DNA of 64,000 bases. Origin: Bernardetiaceae bacterium (GTDB taxonomy: Bacteria > Bacteroidota > Bacteroidia > Cytophagales > Thermoflexibacteraceae). Shown here piece by piece: positions 17,718 to 26,968 of this stretch (the first letter of the stretch is position 1; the number at the start of each line of letters is the position of its first letter). The notes beneath the pieces are model-generated. The model was not told the origin of the DNA and searched no databases. It worked only from the letters and a program-made list of their open reading frames with translations. The stretch is from contig JANWVT010000001.1 of the NCBI GenBank assembly GCA_025056255.1, positions 307,220 to 371,219 on the forward strand, read 5' to 3'. The position numbers and the translations under genes were made by a program.

Positions 17718-20700
17718 TCAGAACAGCGCCGTAACCTGCACCCGCCCTATGTGAACAATCGGCTGTGCAGGCGAACGGCGTCCTTCGTATTGCAAAGTGA
17801 GCTGTAAGCCATTACCGAGGCGCTGCTGCCAGTTGAGCGACCAATTCAGGTTGGTACCGGGTTGCAGTGCCTCTAACATTTCATAGCCTAACGGGCTGTT
17901 GGTTTCCCCTTCGTAGCGAATATTTGCCAGCCTCAGCCGCGCCTGCACATTGCGCTTGGTTTCTTGCGACCAGCGCATTTCTGCCAGTATTTCGTTGAAC
18001 AGGGCTTGTTCCGACTGATTGCCACCTGTTGTTTTTTGCTGATAGACATATGCGCCCGAAAGCCGTATCTTCGGCGAGGGTTGCCATGCCAGTTCAGGTT
18101 TTACTTGCCGCATAGAAATAGCATAGTTGCGGTTGGGCATAAAGTCAGAGGCGTTGTTGGTCTGGCTGCTACCCATTTGAATCCGCAAACTGATGTTTGT
18201 ACTGAAATTGCGTCGCAGGTTCAACTGCCACTCGGTTAGGTTGCGACTTTCAAAGCCGTTGGTCAGTAGTTGTTTTTGCCGCGATTGTACCAAAGCCAGG
18301 TCGCTGCCCCATTTGGGGTCGGTGCGGTTGAAAAACAGCGTGCTTCGCAGGGCTTCTTGTGTAGCAAGCAGTGCACTGTCGGCTACCGAAGCAAAAGGCA
18401 GCCATCGGGCGGTCAGGCGCGAGTCGGTCAGGCGGCGGTTAATCGTCCATGCACTTACGTTGCTGAACTTTGCCAGCCATTGACGGATGCCTTTTGCCTT
18501 GTTCCATGTGCGGGGAAAACCCATGTTCAGCCGCCAGCTCAGGCTGTTGGCATAGGCGGGAATGTACTCGTCGGTAGGGGTAAAAAATTTGATGTAGTTG
18601 CGCTCGTCGGGGTTGATGGCAAGGTAAAACTCGTTGAGTTGTTGGATGCCGTCGCCGTTGTCATCGCGCCAAGTGTGCGTGCCTAACCCGTTATTGACCT
18701 GTAAGAAAACAAATTCGCGCCGCAGTTCACGTCCGGTGTTGTTAGCAAGCGTCAGTTCGCTGCGGATGGCACGCTGCCAAAAGTTGGTGTTCCAATCTAA
18801 TCGCCCCATGAGCGTTTCTTCGTTAACAGCGGTGCGGTCGCCATTGGGCAGCAGATTTTCCAGATTCCGATAAGTCAGCAGCAGGTTGAACCATTGCTGC
18901 TCGGTGCGCTTCTGCCAGTTGAGGGTCGCCGTATGCGCACGCGTGCCGCGTTGCAGGGCACCTGCCAATGGCAAAAAGTCTTCGCGAAACGCATAAGAGC
19001 CGTTGAGTTGAAACTTGGCACTGTCGCCGTGGCGCACATAGGCTTTGTGTTCGTAAAAATTCATTGCCGTAGAAACAATGCTGTCGCGCTCGGTGTAGCG
19101 CACAACGTTGCGGTCTGTGCTGAACTGATAACCGGGCACAATTTGATTGCCTAAATAGGCAATGTCGGCAGTTAGCCGTTGCCATTCGGAACGCAATGAG
19201 CTACCCTTTCGCTCAAAGCGGTTTTGCATTAGGAAACCTGTTGTTTGCAATTGCCATTTGCCTAACAAATAGCCTGCTTCTGCCCATTGTTGAAAGCCGT
19301 TTGCTTGATTGCCGCGCAGGCGGCGCAGATGCTTTGCCTGCACGTAGCGTCCACCTTTGCGCAAGCCACCCGAAGCCTGCCAGAGGTAATCATCGGCAGG
19401 GTTGGAAACAACCCCCAGCGAAACATCTTCTACCGACCAGTCTCGGTCAAATTCTATGTAGCGGAAGCGGTCTATCGGGCGAAAGTTGGCATCGGTGCGC
19501 GTGAGCGAAAGTTCGGCATTCCACTCGGCATCCTGCAAGGCTCCCCGCCTGATTTTTTCGCCACTGTTGCGGTAGCCGAGTTGCAGCGCACTGCCGTTGT
19601 TGTCTTCGTTATTCAGCGCAGAAAACATATTGACATCTAACTTGCTGAAAGCCGCTTCGGCAAATACTTTGCCGTTGCCGTGTATGCGATAGGCACCGCC
19701 CAGTGTTGCCATTTGGCGTTCGTTAGGGGCTGCCAGCAGCCGCACGGGGGCAAAGTTGCCGCGCCCAATACCTGCCCAAACGTACTCGCGCCCGTTGGCA
19801 GTGGGACTGCCCGCTACGTAGTCGCCGCGCCCGAAGCCTACTTCGGAAAAAGTGATGCTAAACAGTTCACCGCCGGGCTGCCTCGCCCGTTCGTAGTACC
19901 GATACGGGCGACCTTGCAGCATGGTATCGCGGGCACGGTACAAAATGCGGTTTACGTCCCATGTTTCTACGGCAAAAACGGCAGGCGCAAGAGCATTGTT
20001 GAGGCTGTCGCCAATGTTGGCAAGCAACTGCCTGTCTTCGTTGCTCAGTTGTACCAACAAGGGATTGCGGGGATTGTCGCGCTCGCGGTAAAACTGCCCG
20101 AATACCTCTACTCGCTCCCCAATTTGCTGCTGATGCCCTGCCTGCAAAATGCTGCGGGCGTAGTTCTGCGACACAAACTCCACATCTACCCGCACCCGCG
20201 AAAAACGCGTAATCACTACGCGGTTGGTAAACGTGATTTCGCCTGTGTTGTAATCAATTACATAGTCGTAGTTAAACCCCCGCGTGAGCAACTGATTGTC
20301 CAAAAACACTTTTTCCGAATTGGCGAGAATGATGACAAAGCGTTCCCCATCAGGACCGCGCAGGCGGTAAGGTCCCAGCACGCCCTCTTGCACCTCTATC
20401 ACCTGAGAAACAAACCGCCCTTTGGCAACACCTACCGCCGCTACTGATTGTGCTTTTGCCTTACCCGTGCTGTCGCGAGTAGCGTAATCGCTTTCTACCA
20501 TGCCCCCCAATACGTTCTTGTAGAACCTGAGAAAATGCGAAGGCGACTGCTGTGGGTTTTGCAATACCACATCGCCTACGGTCAAGGTTGCCATTTTGTG
20601 GCGCAATTTCATTAGCACGCGGTCAAACTGCCTGACTTGCAAGGTGTTGCCTTCGGGTTGAAAAGGTACATTTTGGTCGGTTAGTACCGCCGTCAGGTGC

Positions 20701-21284
20701 AAGTCTTCGGAAATATTACCTTCTAATTGCAAGTTGAGCGCCGATTGCACAAACACATCTTGCCGATTGCCAAAGGCAATACCACGCGTTAAACTGCCGT
20801 TTTTCTGCAAACCTTGTACACTGAAAAGTTGTTCGCGGGGCGGCGCACCTATGGATATTGGCTTGGTCATGTCGGAAGTAACCTGCCCGTATGCACCCGA
20901 GTCGTACATTGCCTGACTTCGCCGAGATAGCGGTTTGCTCAACAGCAGCGGCAGCAGGCGGTAGCAAATCTGCACCGAGTCAGGCAATTTTTGCGGGTTT
21001 TCTGCTTGCAAAATCAGGCGGTTGTTTTGCAGGTCGTAGTGCAATTGCAGCGGATAATCGGGGAAAGCGGCTGCTATGCGTACCGAGGAAGGTAGTAGGC
21101 TCAGGCTGTCGGGTTGCACAATGGCTGTGGCACGGCTGCCGTCTGATGAAAGTTGAAATTGTAGCGAAAACATTCGGCAGGTTTCGCGCGCCGGTTGCGG
21201 GCGTTGCGCCAACAGTTTCCAAGGACTGCACAACCACCAACAGCACACAACAAGCGTTCCAATGGTACCTAACAGGTTTTTCAA
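17718..21284 (-). CDS. Very large outer-membrane beta-barrel protein
   Basis: The gene encodes about 1,188 residues from a TTG at 21284, which begins a good signal peptide (MKNLLGTIGTLVVCCWWL then ...KLLAQ). A promoter -7 box at 21321-21328 fits this start; the frame also runs on to an ATG at 21386, next to tRNA-Ala, giving 1,222 residues. The first third holds beta-rich, secretin/usher-like modules including DYVIDYNTGEITFTNRV, a motif also found in SprA-type translocon proteins. The remainder alternates amphipathic strands with aromatic turns, as in a large barrel. A DDNGDGIQQLNEF stretch resembles a calcium-binding loop. It is much shorter than SprA itself. A T9SS-related or other surface export role is possible but not shown. 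Confidence 0.75.
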   Translation of the reverse strand: MKNLLGTIGTLVVCCWWLCSPWKLLAQRPQPARETCRMFSLQFQLSSDGSRATAIVQPDSLSLLPSSVRIAAAFPDYPLQLHYDLQNNRLILQAENPQKLPDSVQICYRLLPLLLSKPLSRRSQAMYDSGAYGQVTSDMTKPISIGAPPREQLFSVQGLQKNGSLTRGIAFGNRQDVFVQSALNLQLEGNISEDLHLTAVLTDQNVPFQPEGNTLQVRQFDRVLMKLRHKMATLTVGDVVLQNPQQSPSHFLRFYKNVLGGMVESDYATRDSTGKAKAQSVAAVGVAKGRFVSQVIEVQEGVLGPYRLRGPDGERFVIILANSEKVFLDNQLLTRGFNYDYVIDYNTGEITFTNRVVITRFSRVRVDVEFVSQNYARSILQAGHQQQIGERVEVFGQFYRERDNPRNPLLVQLSNEDRQLLANIGDSLNNALAPAVFAVETWDVNRILYRARDTMLQGRPYRYYERARQPGGELFSITFSEVGFGRGDYVAGSPTANGREYVWAGIGRGNFAPVRLLAAPNERQMATLGGAYRIHGNGKVFAEAAFSKLDVNMFSALNNEDNNGSALQLGYRNSGEKIRRGALQDAEWNAELSLTRTDANFRPIDRFRYIEFDRDWSVEDVSLGVVSNPADDYLWQASGGLRKGGRYVQAKHLRRLRGNQANGFQQWAEAGYLLGKWQLQTTGFLMQNRFERKGSSLRSEWQRLTADIAYLGNQIVPGYQFSTDRNVVRYTERDSIVSTAMNFYEHKAYVRHGDSAKFQLNGSYAFREDFLPLAGALQRGTRAHTATLNWQKRTEQQWFNLLLTYRNLENLLPNGDRTAVNEETLMGRLDWNTNFWQRAIRSELTLANNTGRELRREFVFLQVNNGLGTHTWRDDNGDGIQQLNEFYLAINPDERNYIKFFTPTDEYIPAYANSLSWRLNMGFPRTWNKAKGIRQWLAKFSNVSAWTINRRLTDSRLTARWLPFASVADSALLATQEALRSTLFFNRTDPKWGSDLALVQSRQKQLLTNGFESRNLTEWQLNLRRNFSTNISLRIQMGSSQTNNASDFMPNRNYAISMRQVKPELAWQPSPKIRLSGAYVYQQKTTGGNQSEQALFNEILAEMRWSQETKRNVQARLRLANIRYEGETNSPLGYEMLEALQPGTNLNWSLNWQQRLGNGLQLTLQYEGRRSPAQPIVHIGRVQVTALF

Positions 21285-21320
21285 TGCGTATAAATAGGCA
21301 GGATTACAGATGGCTTCACT

Positions 21321-21328
21321 CAAAAATA
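21321..21328 (-). promoter_or_regulatory. Promoter -7 box for the large outer-membrane protein
   Basis: TATTTTTG on the minus strand, an exact TAnnTTTG match. Transcription would begin near 21314, leaving a 30-base leader before the TTG at 21284 and placing the ATG at 21386 upstream of the transcript. Confidence 0.5.
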
Positions 21329-21347
21329 AGCAAATTTGCACAAAGGA

Positions 21348-21378
21348 TTTGCAGAATCGGAAGAAGCCCTTATTTTTG
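21348..21378 (+). promoter_or_regulatory. Promoter of tRNA-Ala
   Basis: TTTG (21348-21351), a 19-base spacer and TATTTTTG (21371-21378) form a complete Bacteroidota promoter. The predicted start coincides with the first base of the tRNA at 21387. Confidence 0.75.
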
Positions 21379-21386
21379 TGGTACAC

Positions 21387-21463
<77 letters not shown>

Positions 21464-21469
21464 AATTCG

Positions 21470-21506
21470 AACCCTGATAAAGCGCAAAACTTTGTCAGGG
21501 TTTTTT
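21470..21506 (+). terminator. Intrinsic terminator of tRNA-Ala
   Basis: A 13-bp stem (21470-21482 with 21490-21502, one G-T pair) and a 7-base loop, followed by a run of T ending at 21506. Confidence 0.85.
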
Positions 21507-21585
21507 ATTTCAATGAGCCCTACCTCATTTCAACGCCTCAATATGAACGGGGGTTGTGTAATGAAACCTATAATAGGTAGTAGTT

Positions 21586-21883
21586 GGTTCATTTTGCCAA
21601 ACTCATATTCATATAGGCACACTTGCCATTGTTCGCATCTTCACAAGTGACCTATTCGATATTGTCGCACGTGGAAACACACACAACGGCGTATTGTTGA
21701 TATGTTGTCTATCTTGTCTTTTAGATTTGCCGTTGTTGGTGTCCTCAGGCTACCCTGTTGCAAGTAGGCGCTACAATGTAGCAAGGTTGTCAGCTACAAA
21801 ATACCGTACTCCTGTTCATCCTGCCATTCTGTCTAAATGTGATTTAGGTTTTCATGTTTGCCCCTGTAAAACCTAAACATGCT
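21586..21883. repeat. Degenerate dispersed repeat, copy A
   Basis: This gene-free DNA shares at least three ordered blocks with copy B at 32475-32715: GGTTCATTTTGCCA at one end together with a nearby CTTGCC(A/G)TTGTTCGCAT, then TGTAGCAAG(G/A)TTGT with CAGCTAC, and finally TGTCTAA(A/G)T with CCTGTAAAAC and ATGCT. Read on the minus strand, the blocks translate to the same short peptides in both copies (for example VLQ, then VADNLAT here against VAENNLAT in copy B), but copy A is broken by several stops. It looks like decayed coding DNA of a repeated element. Confidence 0.6.
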
Positions 21884-22190
21884 TTAAAATCAGCTTGATA
21901 ATTAGTCACTTACAGATAAAAACAAAACCAAAGGATTAGCCCAAAAAGTATGCTTTTGTTCTTCACTTTCTAAGCAAGAAAATACTTGCCACCATATTAG
22001 TGGGTTGTTTGTGAAAAGGAACAACGGTAGCATAGAACAGCGGCTTGGCAATTGAGTTTTGCAAATGTTAGCCGCATAACTTGCGTTTGAACAGAGTAAA
22101 GCAAACATGTACTTTTTGCGCTAATCTTGCATAGTTCACGTGTAATTAGCAACCAAGCCAGCATTTAATTTGCTTAGTTACCGACTTGCC
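21884..22190. other. Gene-free stretch after repeat copy A
   Basis: No gene, RNA or clear signal is seen in these 307 bases between the repeat and the end of the TonB-dependent receptor gene. A 68-residue minus-strand frame at 21902-22108 has no recognisable content and may be a further decayed part of the repeat element. Confidence 0.35.
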
Positions 22191-24557
22191 TCAATATTTA
22201 AAGTTGTAAGAAATAGCTGGCACAAAAGAACCTACCACCGAGAAGCGAATAGCTTCGGTATTAACAGGCACATCTGGATTTTGTCGGAAATAAATTGCAA
22301 ATGGGTTGCGCCGATTGTATGCATTGTAAACCGAAAATACCCAGTAGCTCTCCCAACGCTGTTCTGGCTTTTTCTTTTTATTGTACTTAGTAACGGACAG
22401 ATCTAAACGATGATAAGGAGCAATGCGTACGTTATTACGGCTGTTATCTACATTGTGCGGAATAATGAGCCCTTGTACCTCATAGCGTCCTGTGGGAAAA
22501 GTAACTGGCGTACCGGTTTGAAAAACGAAGTTGGCAGAAAATTGCCAATCCTTATTGTATTCGTAAGAGACTGAAATATTTCCATTATGTCGGCGGTCGA
22601 AACGGTTAGGAAACCATTGGTTGCTATTGATGCCTTCCACTTTCCGCTCTGAATTGGCAAGTGTGTAGCTAATCCAGCCCGTTAGTTGTCCTCTGGTTTT
22701 GCGTATATAAAACTCTGCTCCGTATGCTCTGCCTATTCCTTGCACCAAATCTCCTTCAATAAATCGGTTGAGCAGTAAGTCGGCGTTGTCTATGTAGTCT
22801 AACTGGTTTTGCATGGTTTTGTAATAAACTTCCACCGATGTTTCCCACATGTTATCTTTCAGGTTTCGGAAATAGCCTATGGCTATTTGGTCTGCCAATT
22901 GCGGGCGGATGTTGTTTGTACTGGGTGTCCAAATATCTAAGGGAGTGGAAGCTGCTGTGTTAGATACCAAATGAATATATTGCGCCATGCGGTTGTAACT
23001 GGCTTTTAATGAGCTGGTAGGCGAAAGTCCCCAATTAATAGCAAAGCGTGGCTCAAAATTGGCATAGCGCTGAATGGTTTCAAACTGACCGTAAGTGCGG
23101 GTTTCTATGGGCACTCGGCGGGTGTTGGGCGGTGCTTCGCCAAAGGTAAAGGCTTCGCCGCGCCCCATGTAGTTAAACATAGAATAGCGCAAGCCGTACT
23201 GAACACTTACCCGTTCGCTAAGTTTTTGTTCATTGTCAATGTAAAGTGCTGACTCGAGCGCATACTTGCTATCTAAGCTAATATCACTGGTGCGGTCAGC
23301 ACTGGTAATGATTGCTTTGCCGGGGCGAAAATCATACAGGATACTTTGCAAGCCGAACTTGAGCGTATTATTGGCATTTAAGTAGTAAGTTAAGTCGGGC
23401 TTGATGCTGTAATTAATAATATTAGATCGCCAATCGAAACGCGAACCTTGCACACCTGAATCGCGAAATCCTAACAGGTAGTCATAGTTGCTGTAGAAGG
23501 CTGTCAGATTCATGAACAGCCGGTCGGAATACAAATGGTTCCAGCGAAAGGTAGTAGTAGCATTGCCCCAGTTGAAGTCAAATCCACTACCAAACACATC
23601 GCGTCCGAAGTAGCTTGAAAGATAAAAATTATTGCGGTCGTTTGCTTTCCAGTTTACTTTGGCTGTTAGGTCGTAGAAATAAAAGCGGCTGTTGCGCAGG
23701 TCGTTGTTTAGGAACGGCTTAGCCAATATATCGATGTAAGAGCGTCGTCCGGCTACAATAAAAGAGGCTTTGTCTTTTACAATAGGGGCTTCAAGGGTCA
23801 ATCGGCTAAAAATAGCTCCAATGCCGCCTTGCATTGCAAAACGCCGATTGTTGCCTTCTTTGGTGCGCACATCTAAAATAGACGACAACCGTCCACCATA
23901 AGGCGAAGGAATGCCGCCTTTGATAAGTTTTACATCTTTTACTGCATCGGGGTTAAAAACAGAAAAGAAGCCAAACAGGTGAGCAGAATTATACACAGGT
24001 GCTTCATCTATCAACACTAAGTTTTGGTCTATGCTACCACCACGCACATTGAAGCCCGTAGCTCCCTCCCCAACTGTACTTACGCCGGGCAACAACTGAA
24101 TACTGCGGATAACATCTACTTCCCCTAAAAAAGCCGGAATGCGCTGAATAGTTTTGATGTCTAATCTGTTCACGCTCATTTCCATGCTTTTTACGGCTGC
24201 ATCTGCGGCTTCTGCCGTAACCACTACTTCTTGTAGTTCGATGTTCTCTTCGCTAAGCTCTATATCTTGTCTTTGATTAGTGCTCAGGTCTATGGTTTTC
24301 ACCACTTGCTGATAGCCAATAAAGCTATACACAATTTGATAAGTTCCTTTGGGCAGTGTAAGCGAATAAAATCCATAAGGATTAGTAGTGGTGCCAATGG
24401 CAGTGCCTTTAACAGCAATGTTAACCCCAATAAGAGTTTCGCCACTTTTGCTGTCGCGCACGTAGCCACTCAAAGTGTACTTTTCTTGTGCATGAACATG
24501 AAAAACAACAGTCTGTACAAGTAAACAAACGAGCAAGATTATAGTGATGAGTCGCAT
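22191..24557 (-). CDS. TonB-dependent outer-membrane receptor with carboxypeptidase-like N-terminal domain
   Basis: This is a gated outer-membrane transporter driven by TonB; the substrate is not evident. From the ATG at 24557 the product has 788 residues: signal peptide (MRLITIILLVCLLVQTVVFH... to HAQ), a carboxypeptidase-regulatory-like domain (about 25-105, with LSGYVRDSKSGETLIGVNI), a plug domain (about 110-225, with LLPGVSTVGEGATGFNVRGG and VLIDEAPVYN), and a 22-strand barrel ending ...ISYNFKY. The upstream frame to 24599 adds 14 residues that do not fit a signal peptide. No SusD-like partner lies next to it, so it is more likely a siderophore or small-molecule receptor than a glycan system. 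A solute-binding protein gene is divergent from it. Confidence 0.92.
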   Translation of the reverse strand: MRLITIILLVCLLVQTVVFHVHAQEKYTLSGYVRDSKSGETLIGVNIAVKGTAIGTTTNPYGFYSLTLPKGTYQIVYSFIGYQQVVKTIDLSTNQRQDIELSEENIELQEVVVTAEAADAAVKSMEMSVNRLDIKTIQRIPAFLGEVDVIRSIQLLPGVSTVGEGATGFNVRGGSIDQNLVLIDEAPVYNSAHLFGFFSVFNPDAVKDVKLIKGGIPSPYGGRLSSILDVRTKEGNNRRFAMQGGIGAIFSRLTLEAPIVKDKASFIVAGRRSYIDILAKPFLNNDLRNSRFYFYDLTAKVNWKANDRNNFYLSSYFGRDVFGSGFDFNWGNATTTFRWNHLYSDRLFMNLTAFYSNYDYLLGFRDSGVQGSRFDWRSNIINYSIKPDLTYYLNANNTLKFGLQSILYDFRPGKAIITSADRTSDISLDSKYALESALYIDNEQKLSERVSVQYGLRYSMFNYMGRGEAFTFGEAPPNTRRVPIETRTYGQFETIQRYANFEPRFAINWGLSPTSSLKASYNRMAQYIHLVSNTAASTPLDIWTPSTNNIRPQLADQIAIGYFRNLKDNMWETSVEVYYKTMQNQLDYIDNADLLLNRFIEGDLVQGIGRAYGAEFYIRKTRGQLTGWISYTLANSERKVEGINSNQWFPNRFDRRHNGNISVSYEYNKDWQFSANFVFQTGTPVTFPTGRYEVQGLIIPHNVDNSRNNVRIAPYHRLDLSVTKYNKKKKPEQRWESYWVFSVYNAYNRRNPFAIYFRQNPDVPVNTEAIRFSVVGSFVPAISYNFKY

Positions 24558-24732
24558 AAAAAAATGTGCTTGTATGAATTTAGCTTGCATGACATACATA
24601 TTTTTCGTACAGGGCTTGGTTTATCTGTGAGCGCAAATAGCAATAAAGTTTGTTTTTAGATTAAATATGTGGCAGATACAAAAACCTGCAAAAGTTAAAC
24701 GATAGTTTTATCCTTATTTTCCTTGAAGAAAC

Positions 24733-25599
24733 ATGAAAAAATTGTTACTAACATCGGTATGCTTATTAGCTTTTTTACAAGTTTATTCACAGTCTGCAAC
24801 TCCTTCTGGATGGGCTGCTGCACAAAAGAGTCGTCAGGCAACCATCATAGTAAACTATTTTCAGTCGCCAATGTTTTCATACAGTGCCTCTACTAAGGAT
24901 AAACCCAAAGGTATTTGCGTAGATTTAATAGAGAATTTCGCTAAGTATGTCAGTACTAAGAAAGGCGTACAAGTAAATGTAGAATATCGTGGGTACGATG
25001 GCTTCAGTAAGTTCTATGAAGCCACTAAGAATAGTCCTAACGGCACGTTTGGCATCGGTAGCATCACCATTACAGAAGCTCGCAAAAAAGAAGTTCAATT
25101 TTCTCCTGCTTTTATTCAGAGCGCCAACTTTCTTCTCTCTCACAACTCAGTACCTACTTTGCGCAAATTAGAGCTTATGTCGAAAGATTTTGCAGGTATG
25201 ACTGCCTACACAGCTAAAAATACGACCAATGCAGCCCGACTGGAAGCCCTCAAAAAGCAGTATATGCCCGATATGCAAATTAAATATTTGGAGTCCAGCT
25301 TAGAAGTGTTGCGAGCAATAGTACAAGACCCCAAAGGTTTTACCTACTTAGATTTTATTTATTATAACGATGCCCTTCGCGACAATTTACCTATCAAGCG
25401 GCATCCAATAGGCGATGTAAGCAACGAAGAATTTGGTATCATCATGCCCATGAGCTCCGATTGGTTGCCTATTGTACAGGAATTTTTCTCCGAACAAGGT
25501 ATGAACTATCGCAACAGCAATGAATATAAAAAGTCACTGCATATGCACTTAGGAGAAAGTGCGGTAAAACTACTGGGCTCTCTCGAGAAAAAGGGGTAA
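24733..25599 (+). CDS. Periplasmic solute-binding protein, family 3-like
   Basis: The 288-residue protein has a signal peptide (MKKLLLTSVCLLAFLQVYSQ) and a two-lobed periplasmic binding-protein sequence of the amino-acid/polar-solute type. Hallmarks are KGICVDLIENFAKYV, DGFSKFYEATKN, GIGSITITEARKKEVQFSPAF and the later LSGMTAYTAKNTT-like segment that begins lobe two. No ABC permease or ATPase lies nearby, so it may serve a distant transporter or act as a sensor. It is divergent from the TonB-dependent receptor; the two may respond to the same nutrient, which is inference. Its stop is one base away from the stop of a convergent gene. Confidence 0.82.
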   Translation: MKKLLLTSVCLLAFLQVYSQSATPSGWAAAQKSRQATIIVNYFQSPMFSYSASTKDKPKGICVDLIENFAKYVSTKKGVQVNVEYRGYDGFSKFYEATKNSPNGTFGIGSITITEARKKEVQFSPAFIQSANFLLSHNSVPTLRKLELMSKDFAGMTAYTAKNTTNAARLEALKKQYMPDMQIKYLESSLEVLRAIVQDPKGFTYLDFIYYNDALRDNLPIKRHPIGDVSNEEFGIIMPMSSDWLPIVQEFFSEQGMNYRNSNEYKKSLHMHLGESAVKLLGSLEKKG

Positions 25600-25600
25600 T

Positions 25601-26560
25601 CTATACATGACCACGAGTGGTATTTTTTCCTAACAAATAAATGCCTAAGCCCAATAAAACAGCACCTATTCCATACACCACCCATTCGGAAGCTGTTCCT
25701 TGCTCTATCAGTTGGTATTGAGGCTCTACATCGGCAACACCTAAGCTTGTTACATCTCCGTCAGCAGCAATAGGTGTTGCCGAGCTAATTGTATCGTTTG
25801 TAACAGAAGCAATGAATGGTAGTTCTGAGTTGACAGAAGATTTATTTATTGAAGTATGGTTCAAATTGGCTTCGTTGTTGCCGGAAATAGAATGGTTGGC
25901 AGCTGAATTGACGGCTGCGGCAGATGATTCGGATTTCCCCATGATGTTAAATGCTATTCCTGCCATGGTCAACAGCCTTTGACTGGCTTGTAAAATCTCA
26001 TAATCCTCACCCAATTCGTGTCGGGTTGCCTTGTCGGTAACTGCCCAAACAGCATATTGCCCAATTTTATTTTGGGCACTGTTAGCTTCTATTATATGCG
26101 CTAATTTTAGCAAAGGCTCTGGGGCTAATGTTCCCACTTGATAGTTTACATACACATCAGGGGCATTTTTATGTAATTCTCCGCAAAGAGCATTAATGCG
26201 CTCGTATTTTTTCTGGCGAGGGTACAAGGTAAAGTAGCGGGTTTCAGATACCAGCATGTTTTGAGCACTACTGTCGAGAGATAGCAACATAGTGCCACAG
26301 GGCAATACTACATGCAGCACACTGTCGGTAATGTTCTCAATACGCATTTCCATGCACTCACCATAGTGGCTGCTTGCAGGGTTCATATGCGTGTAATGCG
26401 GATTGTACGCCCCCCTGATAGACACGCGAATACGGTTGGTCTGCTTAGCACTCAAAATATCTATGGTATCTTTTTTTTCCGGATACCAAAGAAGCGCAGG
26501 GCTGCACCATGCTGGCAGCGATGTTATCACGAACGTAAGCAGGAGTACCAAACGCTTCAT
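25601..26560 (-). CDS. Secreted protein with C-terminal membrane anchor, unknown
   Basis: I do not recognise this 319-residue protein. The ATG at 26560 (MKRLVLLLTFVITSLPAWC-S) starts a clear signal peptide, while the open frame goes on to 26629. The first 200 residues form a mixed alpha/beta domain that includes the stretch RIRVSIRGAYNPHY and a cysteine pair (GECMEM and LPCGTM). A low-complexity Ser/Asn/Thr-rich linker follows (about 205-260), then a single transmembrane helix (WVVYGIGAVLLGLGIYLLG) with a short basic tail KNTTRGHV. The overall shape is an anchored periplasmic or surface domain on a flexible stalk. Confidence 0.68.
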   Translation of the reverse strand: MKRLVLLLTFVITSLPAWCSPALLWYPEKKDTIDILSAKQTNRIRVSIRGAYNPHYTHMNPASSHYGECMEMRIENITDSVLHVVLPCGTMLLSLDSSAQNMLVSETRYFTLYPRQKKYERINALCGELHKNAPDVYVNYQVGTLAPEPLLKLAHIIEANSAQNKIGQYAVWAVTDKATRHELGEDYEILQASQRLLTMAGIAFNIMGKSESSAAAVNSAANHSISGNNEANLNHTSINKSSVNSELPFIASVTNDTISSATPIAADGDVTSLGVADVEPQYQLIEQGTASEWVVYGIGAVLLGLGIYLLGKNTTRGHV

Positions 26561-26910
26561 CGAAAAGTAATATTTTGGACAAAAGTTTACATGAATACGT
26601 TTTAAGTAGTTTCTTCTTTTTTTAAGCATCTCTTGCCTGTATGGCTCAACATTTTCAACATTACCCTGTTGCTTCTACTCCGCAAAATCAAGTATTGCAA
26701 TATTTACTACACTAATTACGTGTAAAGTTAGGTAAAATTGTGCATTCTCAATAAGATTTTTCATCAAAATAATAAAAAGTGCCTAAGAGGGAAGCGTAAT
26801 GTTTATCCATAAAACTCGTAAAATATTTCAGCTTAGAATTACGCACAAATTGGCAATTAGTTACAAGCACGAGGAGTTTTCCCAAAAAATTAAATTAAGA
26901 ACACAGAAAA
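26561..26910. other. Gene-free region upstream of the ribosomal operon
   Basis: About 350 bases with high A+T and no gene I can support. The right end leads into the strong rplM promoter. Nothing resembling a ribosomal-protein autoregulation structure is evident by eye. Confidence 0.4.
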
Positions 26911-26942
26911 TTTGTTGGTTGTGAATTGGTTAGCTAAATTTG
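26911..26942 (+). promoter_or_regulatory. Promoter of the rplM-rpsI-rpsB operon
   Basis: TTTG (26911-26914), a 20-base spacer and TAAATTTG (26935-26942) match the Bacteroidota promoter consensus exactly. It predicts transcription from about 26949, 20 bases before the rplM ATG. Confidence 0.8.
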
Positions 26943-26968
26943 CAGTCCTTTTTTTAACCCATTTCAAG

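Noticed and set aside
19680..20447. 255-codon open frame on the plus strand
   Set aside because: It lies wholly inside the large outer-membrane protein gene on the other strand, has no recognisable domain and an odd composition; it is a shadow of a GC-rich gene.
21586..21883. Considered as an insertion sequence
   Set aside because: No transposase domain, terminal inverted repeats or target duplication can be seen.
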